Shown here piece by piece: positions 40,574 to 49,975 of a DNA stretch of 64,000 nt. This DNA comes from Erwinia_E haradaeae_I (GTDB lineage Bacteria; Pseudomonadota; Gammaproteobacteria; Enterobacterales; Enterobacteriaceae). The position numbers were made by a program, and so were the translations under genes. The stretch's first letter is position 1. Each line of letters begins with the position of its first letter. The DNA is taken from positions 248,001 through 312,000 of the forward strand of contig NZ_LR217713.1 in NCBI RefSeq assembly GCF_900698925.1, in the 5' to 3' direction. Below the pieces are notes generated by a model. The model did not search any database and was not told the DNA's origin. It saw nothing but the letters and a program-made list of their open reading frames with translations.

Positions 40574-40814
40574 ACTAGTATATGTCTTCATAAAGATATA
40601 GAAAAATATTCTATATAATGTATAAATTAGAAATACGACTATACTTTTTATTCAATATTAAACCAAATAAAACTAGATCTATAATCTATAATAATAGATT
40701 TAAATTGTACTATACTAATAATATGGTAAACACATTATTTGTTTTATTGTTATAATTTCCATATTTATTTAATTTTTATTTATGTTGCATAATGCCTTTA
40801 ATATACAATCCATG

Positions 40815-41480
40815 TTATTTTTTTATCATTAGATATTTTTTTCTGCAAAACAGAAATAAAGAACCAATTAAACCAAAGCACATCATTGCTAAAGGCAAGA
40901 GCATCATTAAACATATTAGTTGATTAGCATGGGAATGAAATATTGGTGTTTGTCCGAACATAAATCCTATCATGATAAGAATTAATACCCAGAGAAATGA
41001 GCTAGTCCAGTTGAAAAACTGAAAACGCAAATGATTTAAACCAGATAACCCGGCTAAAACAGGTAGAATAGTACGGACAAATGCAATAAAACGTCCAAGA
41101 AATAATGCAGATAATCCATATTGATGGAACATATGTTTAGATTTTTTATGATATTGAAGAGGAAGGTATGATAACCATTTTTTTACAGTATAAGTATTTC
41201 CTAGCCATCTCCCTTGAAGATAACTAACCCAGCACCCAAGACTAGCGGCAGTAGTTAGGATAAGTAAGGTAGTTACACAATTAATTGCGCCCTCGGCTAT
41301 TAATGTACCCACGAGAATTAATAAACTATCACCTGGTAAAAAAGATGTTGGAAGTAATCCATTTTCTAGAAATAAAATTATAAATAAAACTAAATATAGT
41401 GTCCAAATAAGGGTGGGGTCTTCAAGGATAACGTAATCTTGTTTCCACAAGGCCTGAATGAGAGAGGTTAAGATACTCAT
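40815..41480 (-). CDS. yqjA: DedA-family membrane protein YqjA
   Basis: DedA proteins are polytopic inner-membrane proteins, now linked to undecaprenyl-phosphate or phospholipid recycling and to envelope pH and proton-motive-force tolerance. The 221-residue product aligns over its length with E. coli YqjA (220): LFLENGLLPTSFLPGDSLLILVG, AASLGCWVSYLQGRWLGNTYTV and the DedA signature GRFIAFVRTILPVLAGLSGLNHLRFQFFNW. A GGAG precedes the ATG by 11 nt. E. coli has several redundant DedA proteins; keeping one is usual, since losing all is lethal there. It is convergent with proS. Confidence 0.93.
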   Translation of the reverse strand: MSILTSLIQALWKQDYVILEDPTLIWTLYLVLFIILFLENGLLPTSFLPGDSLLILVGTLIAEGAINCVTTLLILTTAASLGCWVSYLQGRWLGNTYTVKKWLSYLPLQYHKKSKHMFHQYGLSALFLGRFIAFVRTILPVLAGLSGLNHLRFQFFNWTSSFLWVLILIMIGFMFGQTPIFHSHANQLICLMMLLPLAMMCFGLIGSLFLFCRKKYLMIKK

Positions 41481-42294
41481 TAGTTATATTAGCTCCACTA
41501 CAAGATGTGAATGCTTATCTTATTAGATATATAAATTGGATGTAATTCGTTGTAGATTTTTTTAATTATATCTGTTTGATAATCAAGTCAGATTGTGATT
41601 AGTTATTTTCATGTGGTTCTCAATGGGTTGAGGTATGAATATAACCATAAGGACTGATTATTTTAGGTATTTTTGATTAATGATTGCATTATGGTATCTA
41701 CTTATAGTATGTTTTATATCCACTTTCTTAATATTCTGTTACGTAGTAACAAGATAATTGTTTAATAATATATTTAAAATAGTAGTTGTCAGTAGTATTT
41801 GACTGGACTGGTAATCGTATTAATAAAGATTATATGCGGATTTCTTATATAATATAAGATATAAACTATATAGATAGATAGTGATATTTTAACAAGGTTA
41901 ATGTACGAATATAAATATTCGTATTCTAAATATTCCATTAATTTATCACAAGATGATAAAGGATAGCTCTAGTTGATTTATAAAAATTATAAGAATATAA
42001 TAATCATTGATTTTAAGTTTTGTTTTGTAAATTACATAAGTACGTATGGTTGAAAATATATGTTTTAATATATTTTGTAACATAGGATGATTATAAATAA
42101 GAACTTATGATCAAGTGTTTTAGTGTTAAAAAATCACACCACTTTTAATTGGCTGGTGGTTTAGTTATTTAATATTAAGTGTGATATACTGTATTTATTT
42201 TTTAATCAATATTAGATTTTAAAGCTAATATTGTAATTATATAGATAAATTTGATCTTCATACAGCTGTTTCAAAAGTTTATATACGATGAAGT
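41481..42294. other. Gene-free gap between clpX and yqjA
   Basis: About 810 bp. Enterics have lon directly after clpX; lon is absent here and the gap is too short for an intact 2.3 kb lon. A possible clpX terminator at 42129-42163 (minus: ACCAC/GTGGT stem followed shortly by six T) is the only structure seen. Confidence 0.5.
42129..42163 (-). terminator. Possible clpX terminator
   Basis: On the minus strand a 5-6 bp ACCAC/GTGGT stem with a 13-nt loop is followed after four bases by a six-T run. It lies ~130 bp after the clpX stop. The stem is short, so confidence is modest. Confidence 0.4.
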
Positions 42295-43575
42295 TTATTT
42301 TTTTATTAGTAATGTTTGATTTTTTTCTTCTTTATGTGAAAGAATAGGTTCTTTTTTTCCTTCCACAACCAACCGGTCAATAATTACTTTTTCAACTGTA
42401 TTTATGGATGGAAGGTCATACATGATTTTTAGTAATATATTTTCTACTATTGATCGAAGTCCTCTTGCTCCAGTTTTTCGTTCTATTGCTTTTTGCGCGA
42501 TAGCCCAGAGAGATTCTTCGAGGAATTCTAACTTAACATTTTCCATATTAAATAATGCTTGATATTGTTTAGTGAGTGCGTTTTTAGGCTCTCTCAGAAT
42601 ACTAACTAGTTCCTCTTTATTAAGGTTATCTAGCGTTGCTATTATTGGAAGACGACCAATAAATTCCGGAATAAGACCAAACTGAATAAGATCTTCTGGT
42701 TCGACTTGTGCGATCAGCTTATTTTCTGATATTTTTTCTGACTGCCCTGTCACCAACGCATTAAAACCTATGCCAATTCCAGTATCTATTCTTCTTGCTA
42801 TGACTTTTTCTAGCCCTGAGAAAGCACCTCCACAAATAAAAAGGATTTTAGAGGTATCGACGCTTAAAAATTCTTGTTGTGGATGCTTTCGTCCTCCTTG
42901 TCGTGGCACAGATGCAATAGTTCCTTCAACTAGCTTTAGGAGGGCCTGTTGAACCCCTTCACCAGACACATCGCGAGTAATTGATGGATTATTTAATTTG
43001 CGAGATATTTTATCAATTTCATCAATGTATATAATTCCATGTTGAGCTTTTTGTATGTTATAATCACATTTTTGTAGCAGTTTTTGAATAATATTTTCTA
43101 CATCTTCGCCAACATATCCTGCTTCAGTTAGGGTGGTAGCGTCTGATATGGCAAAAGGTACATCAAGTAGGCGCGCCATAGTTTCTGCTAATAATGTTTT
43201 ACCTGTCCCCGTTGGACCAATCAGAAGAACATTGCTTTTTCCTAGTTCAATATGATTTGGAATTTTAGCATTACGAATGCGTTTATAGTGATTGTATAGA
43301 GCTACTGAAAGCACTTTTTTAGCTTTATCTTGTCCAATAACGTATTCATCGAGATGGATACGAATGTTGTGTGGATTCGGAAGTAAATGAGCTGGATCTG
43401 GTTCTGTTTGATCGTTTTTTTTGTCTTGATCGATCATATCATTGCATAAATTAATGCATTCATTGCAGACATATACTGAGGGTCCTGCAATTAGTTTTTG
43501 TACTGTATATTGGCTTTTTCCGCAAAAGGAACAATGCAGGATTTCACCTGAACCGTCTTTGTTTTTATTGGTCAT
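42295..43575 (-). CDS. clpX: ClpX, ATP-dependent unfoldase of ClpXP
   Basis: ClpX is the hexameric AAA+ unfoldase that feeds substrates to ClpP. The 426-residue product has the N-terminal zinc finger (Cys15, Cys18, Cys37, Cys40) that binds SspB, Walker A GPTGTGKT (120-127), pore loop GYVGEDVE, Walker B IIYIDEIDKI, the IGF loop for ClpP docking (IGFNA; E. coli IGFGA), sensor regions and the C-terminal domain. E. coli has 424 residues. It lies 119 bp after clpP, as in enterics, but lon does not follow. With sspB (0.1 kb) and clpP this window encodes a complete adaptor-unfoldase-protease set. Confidence 0.98.
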   Translation of the reverse strand: MTNKNKDGSGEILHCSFCGKSQYTVQKLIAGPSVYVCNECINLCNDMIDQDKKNDQTEPDPAHLLPNPHNIRIHLDEYVIGQDKAKKVLSVALYNHYKRIRNAKIPNHIELGKSNVLLIGPTGTGKTLLAETMARLLDVPFAISDATTLTEAGYVGEDVENIIQKLLQKCDYNIQKAQHGIIYIDEIDKISRKLNNPSITRDVSGEGVQQALLKLVEGTIASVPRQGGRKHPQQEFLSVDTSKILFICGGAFSGLEKVIARRIDTGIGIGFNALVTGQSEKISENKLIAQVEPEDLIQFGLIPEFIGRLPIIATLDNLNKEELVSILREPKNALTKQYQALFNMENVKLEFLEESLWAIAQKAIERKTGARGLRSIVENILLKIMYDLPSINTVEKVIIDRLVVEGKKEPILSHKEEKNQTLLIKK

Positions 43576-43694
43576 GATTCTTTCTCTTTATAATTTTCTA
43601 TTCACTACAAGGTTAGAAATATATCTCTAGTTTAATATGCGGTAATTTTGTATAAAAAAATAATTGTATACAATATGAATTGTGGTGTGATGTA

Positions 43695-44318
43695 TTAGGT
43701 GCGTTGAGAGAGAATAGCATCGACTAAACCGTATGAAACTGATTCTTGAGAGGATAGGAATCGATCTCGATTAGTATCATTATCAATTTTTTCAACAGTT
43801 TGACCAGTGTGTTTTGCCATTAACTGGTTCATTATTTTTTTTGTTTTGATAATTTCGCGTGCATGAATATCGATATCAGAGGCTTGTCCTTGAAAACCAC
43901 CTATGGGTTGATGAATCATCATTCGTGAATTAGTTAAACAATAGCGTTTACCCTTTGTACCAGATGTGAGCAGTAGCGCTCCCATAGAACATGCCTGTCC
44001 TATGCAAATAGTGCTTATGTCTGGTTTAACAAATTGCATGGTGTCATAAATCGACATTCCAGAAGTAATAACTCCACCAGGAGAATTGATATAAAGGTGA
44101 ATATCTTTTTCTGGATTATCAGCTTCTAGAAAGAGAATTTGCGCTACAATTAAATTGGCCATATAATCTTCAATAGGTCCAGTAAGAAAGATAATTCGCT
44201 CCTTCAGAAGGCGCGAATAAATATCGTATGCACGTTCTCCTTGAGAGGTTTTTTCAACGACCATTGGTATTAAAGTCATAAAATCTCTAGTGCTCGCGTT
44301 AATTTTACTATGTAACAC
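43695..44318 (-). CDS. clpP: ClpP protease subunit
   Basis: ClpP is the tetradecameric serine peptidase of ClpXP. The product is 207 residues, as in E. coli, with the catalytic triad Ser111 (GQACSMGA), His136 (MMIHQPIGG) and Asp185 (NRDRF). The start is a GTG at 44318 with AGGAGA 5 nt upstream; the first ~14 residues form the usual propeptide ending at Met14 before TLIPMVVE. It leads clpP-clpX. In enterics tig lies just upstream; here a 1 kb gene-free gap replaces it. Confidence 0.98.
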   Translation of the reverse strand: MLHSKINASTRDFMTLIPMVVEKTSQGERAYDIYSRLLKERIIFLTGPIEDYMANLIVAQILFLEADNPEKDIHLYINSPGGVITSGMSIYDTMQFVKPDISTICIGQACSMGALLLTSGTKGKRYCLTNSRMMIHQPIGGFQGQASDIDIHAREIIKTKKIMNQLMAKHTGQTVEKIDNDTNRDRFLSSQESVSYGLVDAILSQRT

Positions 44319-45351
44319 AGTTATCTCCTAGTTTACTCTTGGGTAGTAATTAATTTACATGAGAGGTGTTTAGGATTTCAGAAATCTTCAATGAAAGTTT
44401 TGTGTCTAAATGTTAATAATTATAAGATTTCATATCTAGATGAGCATTATTTGGGGTCTTTCTTGGGTATTTCAAGGTTGTCATGGAGTTTAATTATTGA
44501 AAGGAAGCGATTTTATGTTATATAATTATTAAAAAATTATGTTATTGGAAGGGAAGTTGTAACTGCTGGTCATCAAGAGAAAATATTTTACTTTTCATAT
44601 CGGTATATTCCGAAAGAATAGTGATTTATTTTTCAGAAGGAGGGTCATTTTATAAAAAATCGATATATATAAGAACTGTGTATAAGTAATTACTATATCG
44701 TTTGAGAATATGTATTTCTAAATACTTGATTTAGTTTTTATTTCTTTCACTATTATTAAATAGGAATAGATTTGATCTAATATATATGATGAACCTACTA
44801 GATAAGAATCAATATATTATTGATTTTCCGATTAGCAATAAATTAAGAAAGATGTTTTTAATTTTTTTAATGGAGTGCACTACATTTAATGGAGTGCACT
44901 ACATATTGTATTAGAATATGATTCATGTTAAATGCTATTGTTAGATAATAAAGAATTTTAGATACCAAAATTTTTAATATGGATCAAAAAGTAAATCTTA
45001 TGTAAGTCCGGATAATAGAAGATTCTTTATGAAAATATGTAATTAGTTTCTATAGTATGTTACTATAAAGTATGTTAATACAAATATTATTATATATTTT
45101 TTATGATAGATGAATTGATTTATCAAAAGAGAGAAGATTTTGATTTAAATATTATAGAATAATTCTATTGGCTGATTTTTAAAATATCGGAAATAGGATA
45201 TTTTTCCTTTTTCCTGAATTTATTTTATTTTATTTATATATTATCTATGATGGTATGATTTTAAATTTATTTTTATATTAGTTTTTCATATCTCTCTACT
45301 TTCTTGAACTAAGGTGCTTATTTTGTCCTGATTTTTATTATTTAATATCTT
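44319..45351. other. Gap between clpP and ubiA; tig absent
   Basis: About 1 kb. In enterics tig (trigger factor) precedes clpP; no Tig peptide is recognisable here. The only structure is a tandem duplication at 44866-44903, listed separately. Confidence 0.5.
44866..44903. repeat. Perfect tandem duplication, 19-bp unit
   Basis: The unit TTTAATGGAGTGCACTACA occurs twice head to tail, and each copy contains the palindrome GTGCAC. The relatively high GC content and perfect identity suggest a recent duplication. Confidence 0.88.
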
Positions 45352-46251
45352 ATGGTATGGGATATATTGGAGAAGGGATTTTCATTATTGAATTTTTCTT
45401 ATAAAATAACTAAGTTAGTAGCTTACTATAGTTTAATTCGTGGTGATCAGCCTGCTGGATTACTTCTTTTACTATGGCCTACTTTATGGTCTTTATGGTT
45501 ATCAAAGATGTCTTCTCCATCTTTTTATGTTTTCTTTGTTTTTATATTAGGTGTTTTTTCTATGCGTTCTGCTGGTTGTATAGTTAATGATCTTGTTGAT
45601 TGGAAAATTGATGGTTATGTTAAACGTACATGTAAGCGGCCTATCCCGAGTGGATTAGTATCAAAAAAAGAAGCAAAAATACTTTTTTTGTTTTTTATCT
45701 TTTTGTCTTTTTCTTTAGTTTTAACGATGAATCAAAAAACGATTTTTTTGTCTTTTATTGGTTTATTTTTAACCCTAATTTATCCATTTATGAAACGTTA
45801 TACTAATCTACCACAGGTGGTTTTGGGTATAGCTTTTAGTTGGCCCATTCCCATGGTGTGGGCAGAGGTTACGCAAAGTCTTCCGAAAATTTGCTGGTTA
45901 TGTTTTTTAGTAAATACTGCTTGGGTAATGGTTTATGATACGCAATATGCTATGGTTGATCGATCTGATGATTTAAAAATTGGTGTACGATCTTCAGCAA
46001 TTTTATTTAATCGTTATGATAAATTGATTATTGGATGTTTACAATTATCAGTATTAATCGTATTAATATTAATCGGATGGCAAGTTCATTTAGCTCCGAG
46101 TTTTTATTATAGTATTTTCATTATGTTTTTATTGTTTATGTATCAGCAGATACTAATAGCTGATCGTCATCCAGAAGATTGTTTTAAAGCGTTTCTTAAT
46201 AATAACTGGGTTGGATTTGTTTTATTTCTTGGTATTTTGTTTAGTATATAA
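45352..46251 (+). CDS. ubiA: 4-hydroxybenzoate octaprenyltransferase
   Basis: UbiA joins the octaprenyl chain to 4-hydroxybenzoate at the inner membrane, the first committed membrane step of ubiquinone synthesis. The 299-residue product (E. coli 290) has nine or so membrane segments and both aspartate motifs: CIVNDLVDWKIDG (residues ~77-88) and YDTQYAMVDRSDDLKIG (~198-213). LLLLWPTLWSLW and YPFMKRYTNLPQVVLG are typical. The N-terminus is about nine residues longer than in E. coli and has no clear Shine-Dalgarno, so the true start is not certain. IspB (27.8 kb) provides its prenyl donor. It is convergent with the wabG-wabH pair. Confidence 0.96.
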   Translation: MVWDILEKGFSLLNFSYKITKLVAYYSLIRGDQPAGLLLLLWPTLWSLWLSKMSSPSFYVFFVFILGVFSMRSAGCIVNDLVDWKIDGYVKRTCKRPIPSGLVSKKEAKILFLFFIFLSFSLVLTMNQKTIFLSFIGLFLTLIYPFMKRYTNLPQVVLGIAFSWPIPMVWAEVTQSLPKICWLCFLVNTAWVMVYDTQYAMVDRSDDLKIGVRSSAILFNRYDKLIIGCLQLSVLIVLILIGWQVHLAPSFYYSIFIMFLLFMYQQILIADRHPEDCFKAFLNNNWVGFVLFLGILFSI

Positions 46252-46280
46252 GTTAGAACATCTTATATAATATTATTATT
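46245..46280 (+). terminator. Likely terminator of ubiA
   Basis: TATATAAG (46245-46252) pairs perfectly with CTTATATA (46262-46269), starting in the ubiA stop codon, and is followed by a T/A-rich tract (TATTATTATTTAAATTTT). The stem is AT-rich and so weaker than classical terminators. Confidence 0.45.
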
Positions 46281-46852
46281 TAAATTTTACATAGGAATTA
46301 TTTACATTAGGTATATTTTATAGTTTTTCTTATATGGATTATTATAAATAAATTTTGGACTAGGTAAGAAATAATAATGCCAACCGCAATAAATATATGA
46401 ACAAGAAATTGTCTATATATGACATGGTTCTCATAATTTTGTATAGATATCGCATCTATATACAATAAAAATTTTATTTGAATTGATATGATGTATAATT
46501 ACTGAGTTTTTAACAAAATCTGTTAAAGATCCCAATACAGTGATATGGAGGCTTAGTTGAAATAATTAATTTTAACATTGCGAACCAAAATAAAAGCATC
46601 AAAGATGTATTTTTGATAAGTTTATTCTGTATATTGAAATTATAATTTGATAGTTTGTTTTAAAAACATCTACACATTCATAATTGAATGATTTAAAATT
46701 AAAGAAAAAGTTTGTATATCTAGATATTAATATCATTCAAGAGCTTATAGCTTTATTGTTAAATCTGAATTAGAATCATAAATATAGTTAATAAAAAATT
46801 ACGAATCTTTTAATTAAGATGAAATGATTTTTCAAATATCAAAGTTGTTAAC
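46281..46852. other. Gene-free gap between ubiA and the wabH-like gene
   Basis: About 570 bp between convergent genes. No gene, RNA or terminator for the minus-strand pair was recognised. Confidence 0.5.
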
Positions 46853-47974
46853 TCATAGTTTGTAGTTGATTTTTACTAGATTTAAATATTGTTTACAAAT
46901 AGGAAGTAAGTCATATTTTATTAATTTTTGGATATTCAATCGAGATGGTGGAGAGAGATAGGTTTCTATCATTTTTTTTGCTAGAGAGTTGGTATTTAAT
47001 TCTGTCAGCGCTCTATCTTCTCCGGCTTCTGTCAAAATTTCCTTCGGCCCTCCAGGGCAGCATGTGCTAATAACAGGTGTTCCGCACAGTAACGCTTCTA
47101 CAAGAACATTGCCAAAACCTTCGCTGTCTGAACTTAGGATTAGCATAACTGCATTTTTAATTAAAGGGTAAGGGTTATCTTGAAATCCAGTGAGTATAAC
47201 TTTTTTTGAAATATTCAGTTTTTCTATGAGTTCTGTGATTTTTTTGACTTGTTTTGTGTTTCCTGTACCAACTAGAACCAGGAGAGCTGGTATATTTGAT
47301 TGCGCATAAGCTTCAAGCAATCGATCATGACGCTTAGTTGGATGAAATCGTCCTACATGTATCAAGTATGGTTTTGGTGGTAGATTACAATCTTTATTAG
47401 ACTGATTCAGAATGTAACTAATGTTAAATGGATTATTAATTATAGCTAGTTGATTGGGTAAAATAGAGAAATTGTATATTAAATCTTCTTTGATAGCTTT
47501 AGAGACTGCTAAAATATTTTTTCCTCGGTATACTTTCATAATTTTTCTTTTTTTGATCCATCGGCTAAATCCGTATCGATGGTTTAAATAAGATGTTGAT
47601 AGCATGCTATGTACACAGTACCATATTTTTTTATCAGAAAGTAAATTAGCAGAGGATACTATACGGTCAGTTTGGTGTAGGTGGGAAAAAATTAAGTCGA
47701 ATTGGCCTTCATTCTCTTCTTTTTTTTGAATAATTTGCCTGAGCTGATATGCCTTTTGTTGAGATTTTGTTAATAATCTTAGCCAAGAAAAAGAATGGTT
47801 TAAAGTTTCCACAACTTGATATCTAACTCCTATTGGAATTGGATAGTGACAAATATTGCGTAATGATAATAGACTAATCTCATGTCCTAATATTCTCATT
47901 CCTTGACACAGAGTGAGAACTACTTTCTCTGCTCCTCCACCGGGAAGACCATCAATAATCATTAAAATGCGCAT
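46853..47974 (-). CDS. wabH: Family 4 glycosyltransferase, WabH-like (LPS core)
   Basis: This is a GT-B, family 4 glycosyltransferase of 373 residues. It has the N-terminal Gly-rich loop IIDGLPGGGAEKVVLTLCQGM, the donor domain start YLIHVGRFHPTKRHDRLLEAY, and the nucleotide-sugar signature SSDSEGFGNVLVEALLCGTPVISTCCPGGPKEIL with the E-x7-E pair. It starts 3 bp after wabG. In Klebsiella and relatives wabG is followed by wabH, which adds GlcNAc to the core galacturonate. That role is inferred from sequence resemblance and order; another core GT4 is possible. The product appears full length. Confidence 0.72.
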   Translation of the reverse strand: MRILMIIDGLPGGGAEKVVLTLCQGMRILGHEISLLSLRNICHYPIPIGVRYQVVETLNHSFSWLRLLTKSQQKAYQLRQIIQKKEENEGQFDLIFSHLHQTDRIVSSANLLSDKKIWYCVHSMLSTSYLNHRYGFSRWIKKRKIMKVYRGKNILAVSKAIKEDLIYNFSILPNQLAIINNPFNISYILNQSNKDCNLPPKPYLIHVGRFHPTKRHDRLLEAYAQSNIPALLVLVGTGNTKQVKKITELIEKLNISKKVILTGFQDNPYPLIKNAVMLILSSDSEGFGNVLVEALLCGTPVISTCCPGGPKEILTEAGEDRALTELNTNSLAKKMIETYLSPPSRLNIQKLIKYDLLPICKQYLNLVKINYKL

Positions 47975-47977
47975 AAG

Positions 47978-49105
47978 TTAGTCCATCACTGTTTGATAAA
48001 GAGATATTAGTTTTTGAGTTAGTTGATCAGAAGAAAGTGATATAGTTTTTTTCCGTATATAGTTGCTTATATGGCTATCATATGTCGACGGAGGGAGATT
48101 CATAATGGCGTCTCTAATTGAAGGAATGTTAAGTGCATCACAAATATAGCCTGTTTTACCAGATTGAACAAATTCTTTACCCCCACAAGTAGTGGAGGTG
48201 ATAATTGGTAAACCACAAGCCATCGCTTCAAGAATCACATTGGGACCGGGGTCGTACAGAGATGGCAGAATGAGTCCGTCTGAAGCTTGATACCATTGGC
48301 ACATATTATGTTGTATGCCAACAAACAGAATACGGTTAGTACAGCCAAGCTCATTAGCTATTTTTTTGTATTTTTCTTCTTTTTTATCCCTGCCAATCAC
48401 AATGAGATAGTAGTGTGTCATTGCTACTGCATGGATTGCATATGCAAGTCCTTTACGTTCAAAACCAGAACCAACATAGATGAGTATACGCGCCTGTAAT
48501 GGAAGGTGGAGTTGTTTTCGAATATTGATTTTTTCTTGTTCATTAGCAGGAATAAATCGTTTAGTATTAATAGAATTATAAATAACGTGAATTTTATTAC
48601 TAGTTAAACCAAATCTTTCAATAATTTCTTTTTTTATCATTTGTGTATTGCATATGACTGCCCTAAGTTCTGGTGCTTGGTACATTTTATTTTCAGCTTC
48701 CATAATATAATTATGGTATTGACTGCTAAGTAGTATTTTTTGTCGCCATTTAGGTAGTGTGCGACAACGTTGTTCTAACCAGATTTGATGTATACCGTCT
48801 CCTGCGCGATATATGTGACATCCCGAAATCCTTTCATGACTCTGAATAAGATTAAAGTGTTCTCGTTTCCAGAGTGTACGAGCGGCTTTTGCAAAGCCTC
48901 GTTCTCGGCTAATACGCCCTAATTTAATTGGATTACATGGATGAAAAGTTGAGTGTGTGAGATATTTTTTCGGCCATTGTCGTGCAATGATATGTAGATT
49001 GAGTTTTTTAAGTCCTGAGGCTTCTAGCATGCTAGTAATAAAATGTTCTGCCCCACCATCAAAGCGATGTTGTTGTCTAACGATTGCAAGGTGTATATTC
49101 TTCAT
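47978..49105 (-). CDS. wabG: LPS core galacturonosyltransferase WabG
   Basis: WabG, a family 4 glycosyltransferase, adds galacturonic acid to heptose II of the LPS core in Klebsiella-type bacteria. The 375-residue product shows the family N-terminus LAIVRQQHRFDGGAEHFITSML, then GRISRERGFAKAARTLW, IQSHERISGCHIYRAGDGIHQIWLEQR, YVGSGFERKGLAYAI and the donor site LPSLYDPGPNVILEAMACGLPIITSTTCGGKEF. The RxxDGGAE start and the RAGDG block separate it from E. coli WaaG. It heads wabG-wabH. Its donor UDP-galacturonate is the product of uge (60.6 kb) from UDP-glucuronate, and galU and pgm supply UDP-glucose. Confidence 0.85.
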   Translation of the reverse strand: MKNIHLAIVRQQHRFDGGAEHFITSMLEASGLKKLNLHIIARQWPKKYLTHSTFHPCNPIKLGRISRERGFAKAARTLWKREHFNLIQSHERISGCHIYRAGDGIHQIWLEQRCRTLPKWRQKILLSSQYHNYIMEAENKMYQAPELRAVICNTQMIKKEIIERFGLTSNKIHVIYNSINTKRFIPANEQEKINIRKQLHLPLQARILIYVGSGFERKGLAYAIHAVAMTHYYLIVIGRDKKEEKYKKIANELGCTNRILFVGIQHNMCQWYQASDGLILPSLYDPGPNVILEAMACGLPIITSTTCGGKEFVQSGKTGYICDALNIPSIRDAIMNLPPSTYDSHISNYIRKKTISLSSDQLTQKLISLYQTVMD

Positions 49106-49975
49106 ATTTATTATTTTAGTGTATCATTTAGTGTTGATGTGATATAGAAGTTAAGATATTGTTTTGATTTTGTAGAATGGATAGGTTTTAGATTAGGTGG
49201 AGTCATTACGTCTTATTGATTAAGATTGATTTCTAAGTTGATGAATTCAACGCACCATAGTATTAGTGTTCAGTCAGATAAATTATAATATATTATATTT
49301 TCAATAATTGAGGTTGTTATTAATTAGAAAAATTGGTTGTGATAAAAAGATGATTTTTTAAATCAGTTATTTTCTATTTTAACGCACAGTAGGTATCAGA
49401 GATAGGATATATTTGATTTGTAAGATAATGTTCATTAATTTTAAGAATTATTTAGACTGTTACTCAGAGGATCGAGTGTCACAGAATATTTTATATTAAA
49501 AGGTCTTTAAAGATTAAAAAACAATTTTTTTATTCTTTTGATTCAGGAACTAATACTATCGAGAACAATATTCGTTCTCCCTGGATCTTTGTAAGAATGT
49601 TTATAGAATAAGTAGACATATCTTAGATTGAATATAATGTATTTTCGATGTTATATGGTCATGAAGATATCTTAATGTTTGAATGTTTGCGTATAATAGG
49701 TTCAACCTTAGAATTTTAATTATTCATGGAAATAAACTCTATAAATTAATATAAACTCGGTATTGATTTGATAGGATTTATCTCAGTTATAAGATATTTT
49801 TATGCAGACTTATGTTTACATAAGATATGTTTTTAAATCGCAAACAGTTAATATTATAAGTATAGTTTTGTTAAAAACCTCTCGGTTTCTAGGAAAGAAG
49901 AATATGTCAAGAGGTTCAGATTTTATTAATTTATATGATGTCTTTCGTGTCTTAATATTGAGGGAATAGTACGAA
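49106..49975. other. Gene-free gap between wabG and pgm
   Basis: About 870 bp between divergent genes; both promoters should be here. No gene, RNA or repeat was recognised. Confidence 0.55.
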
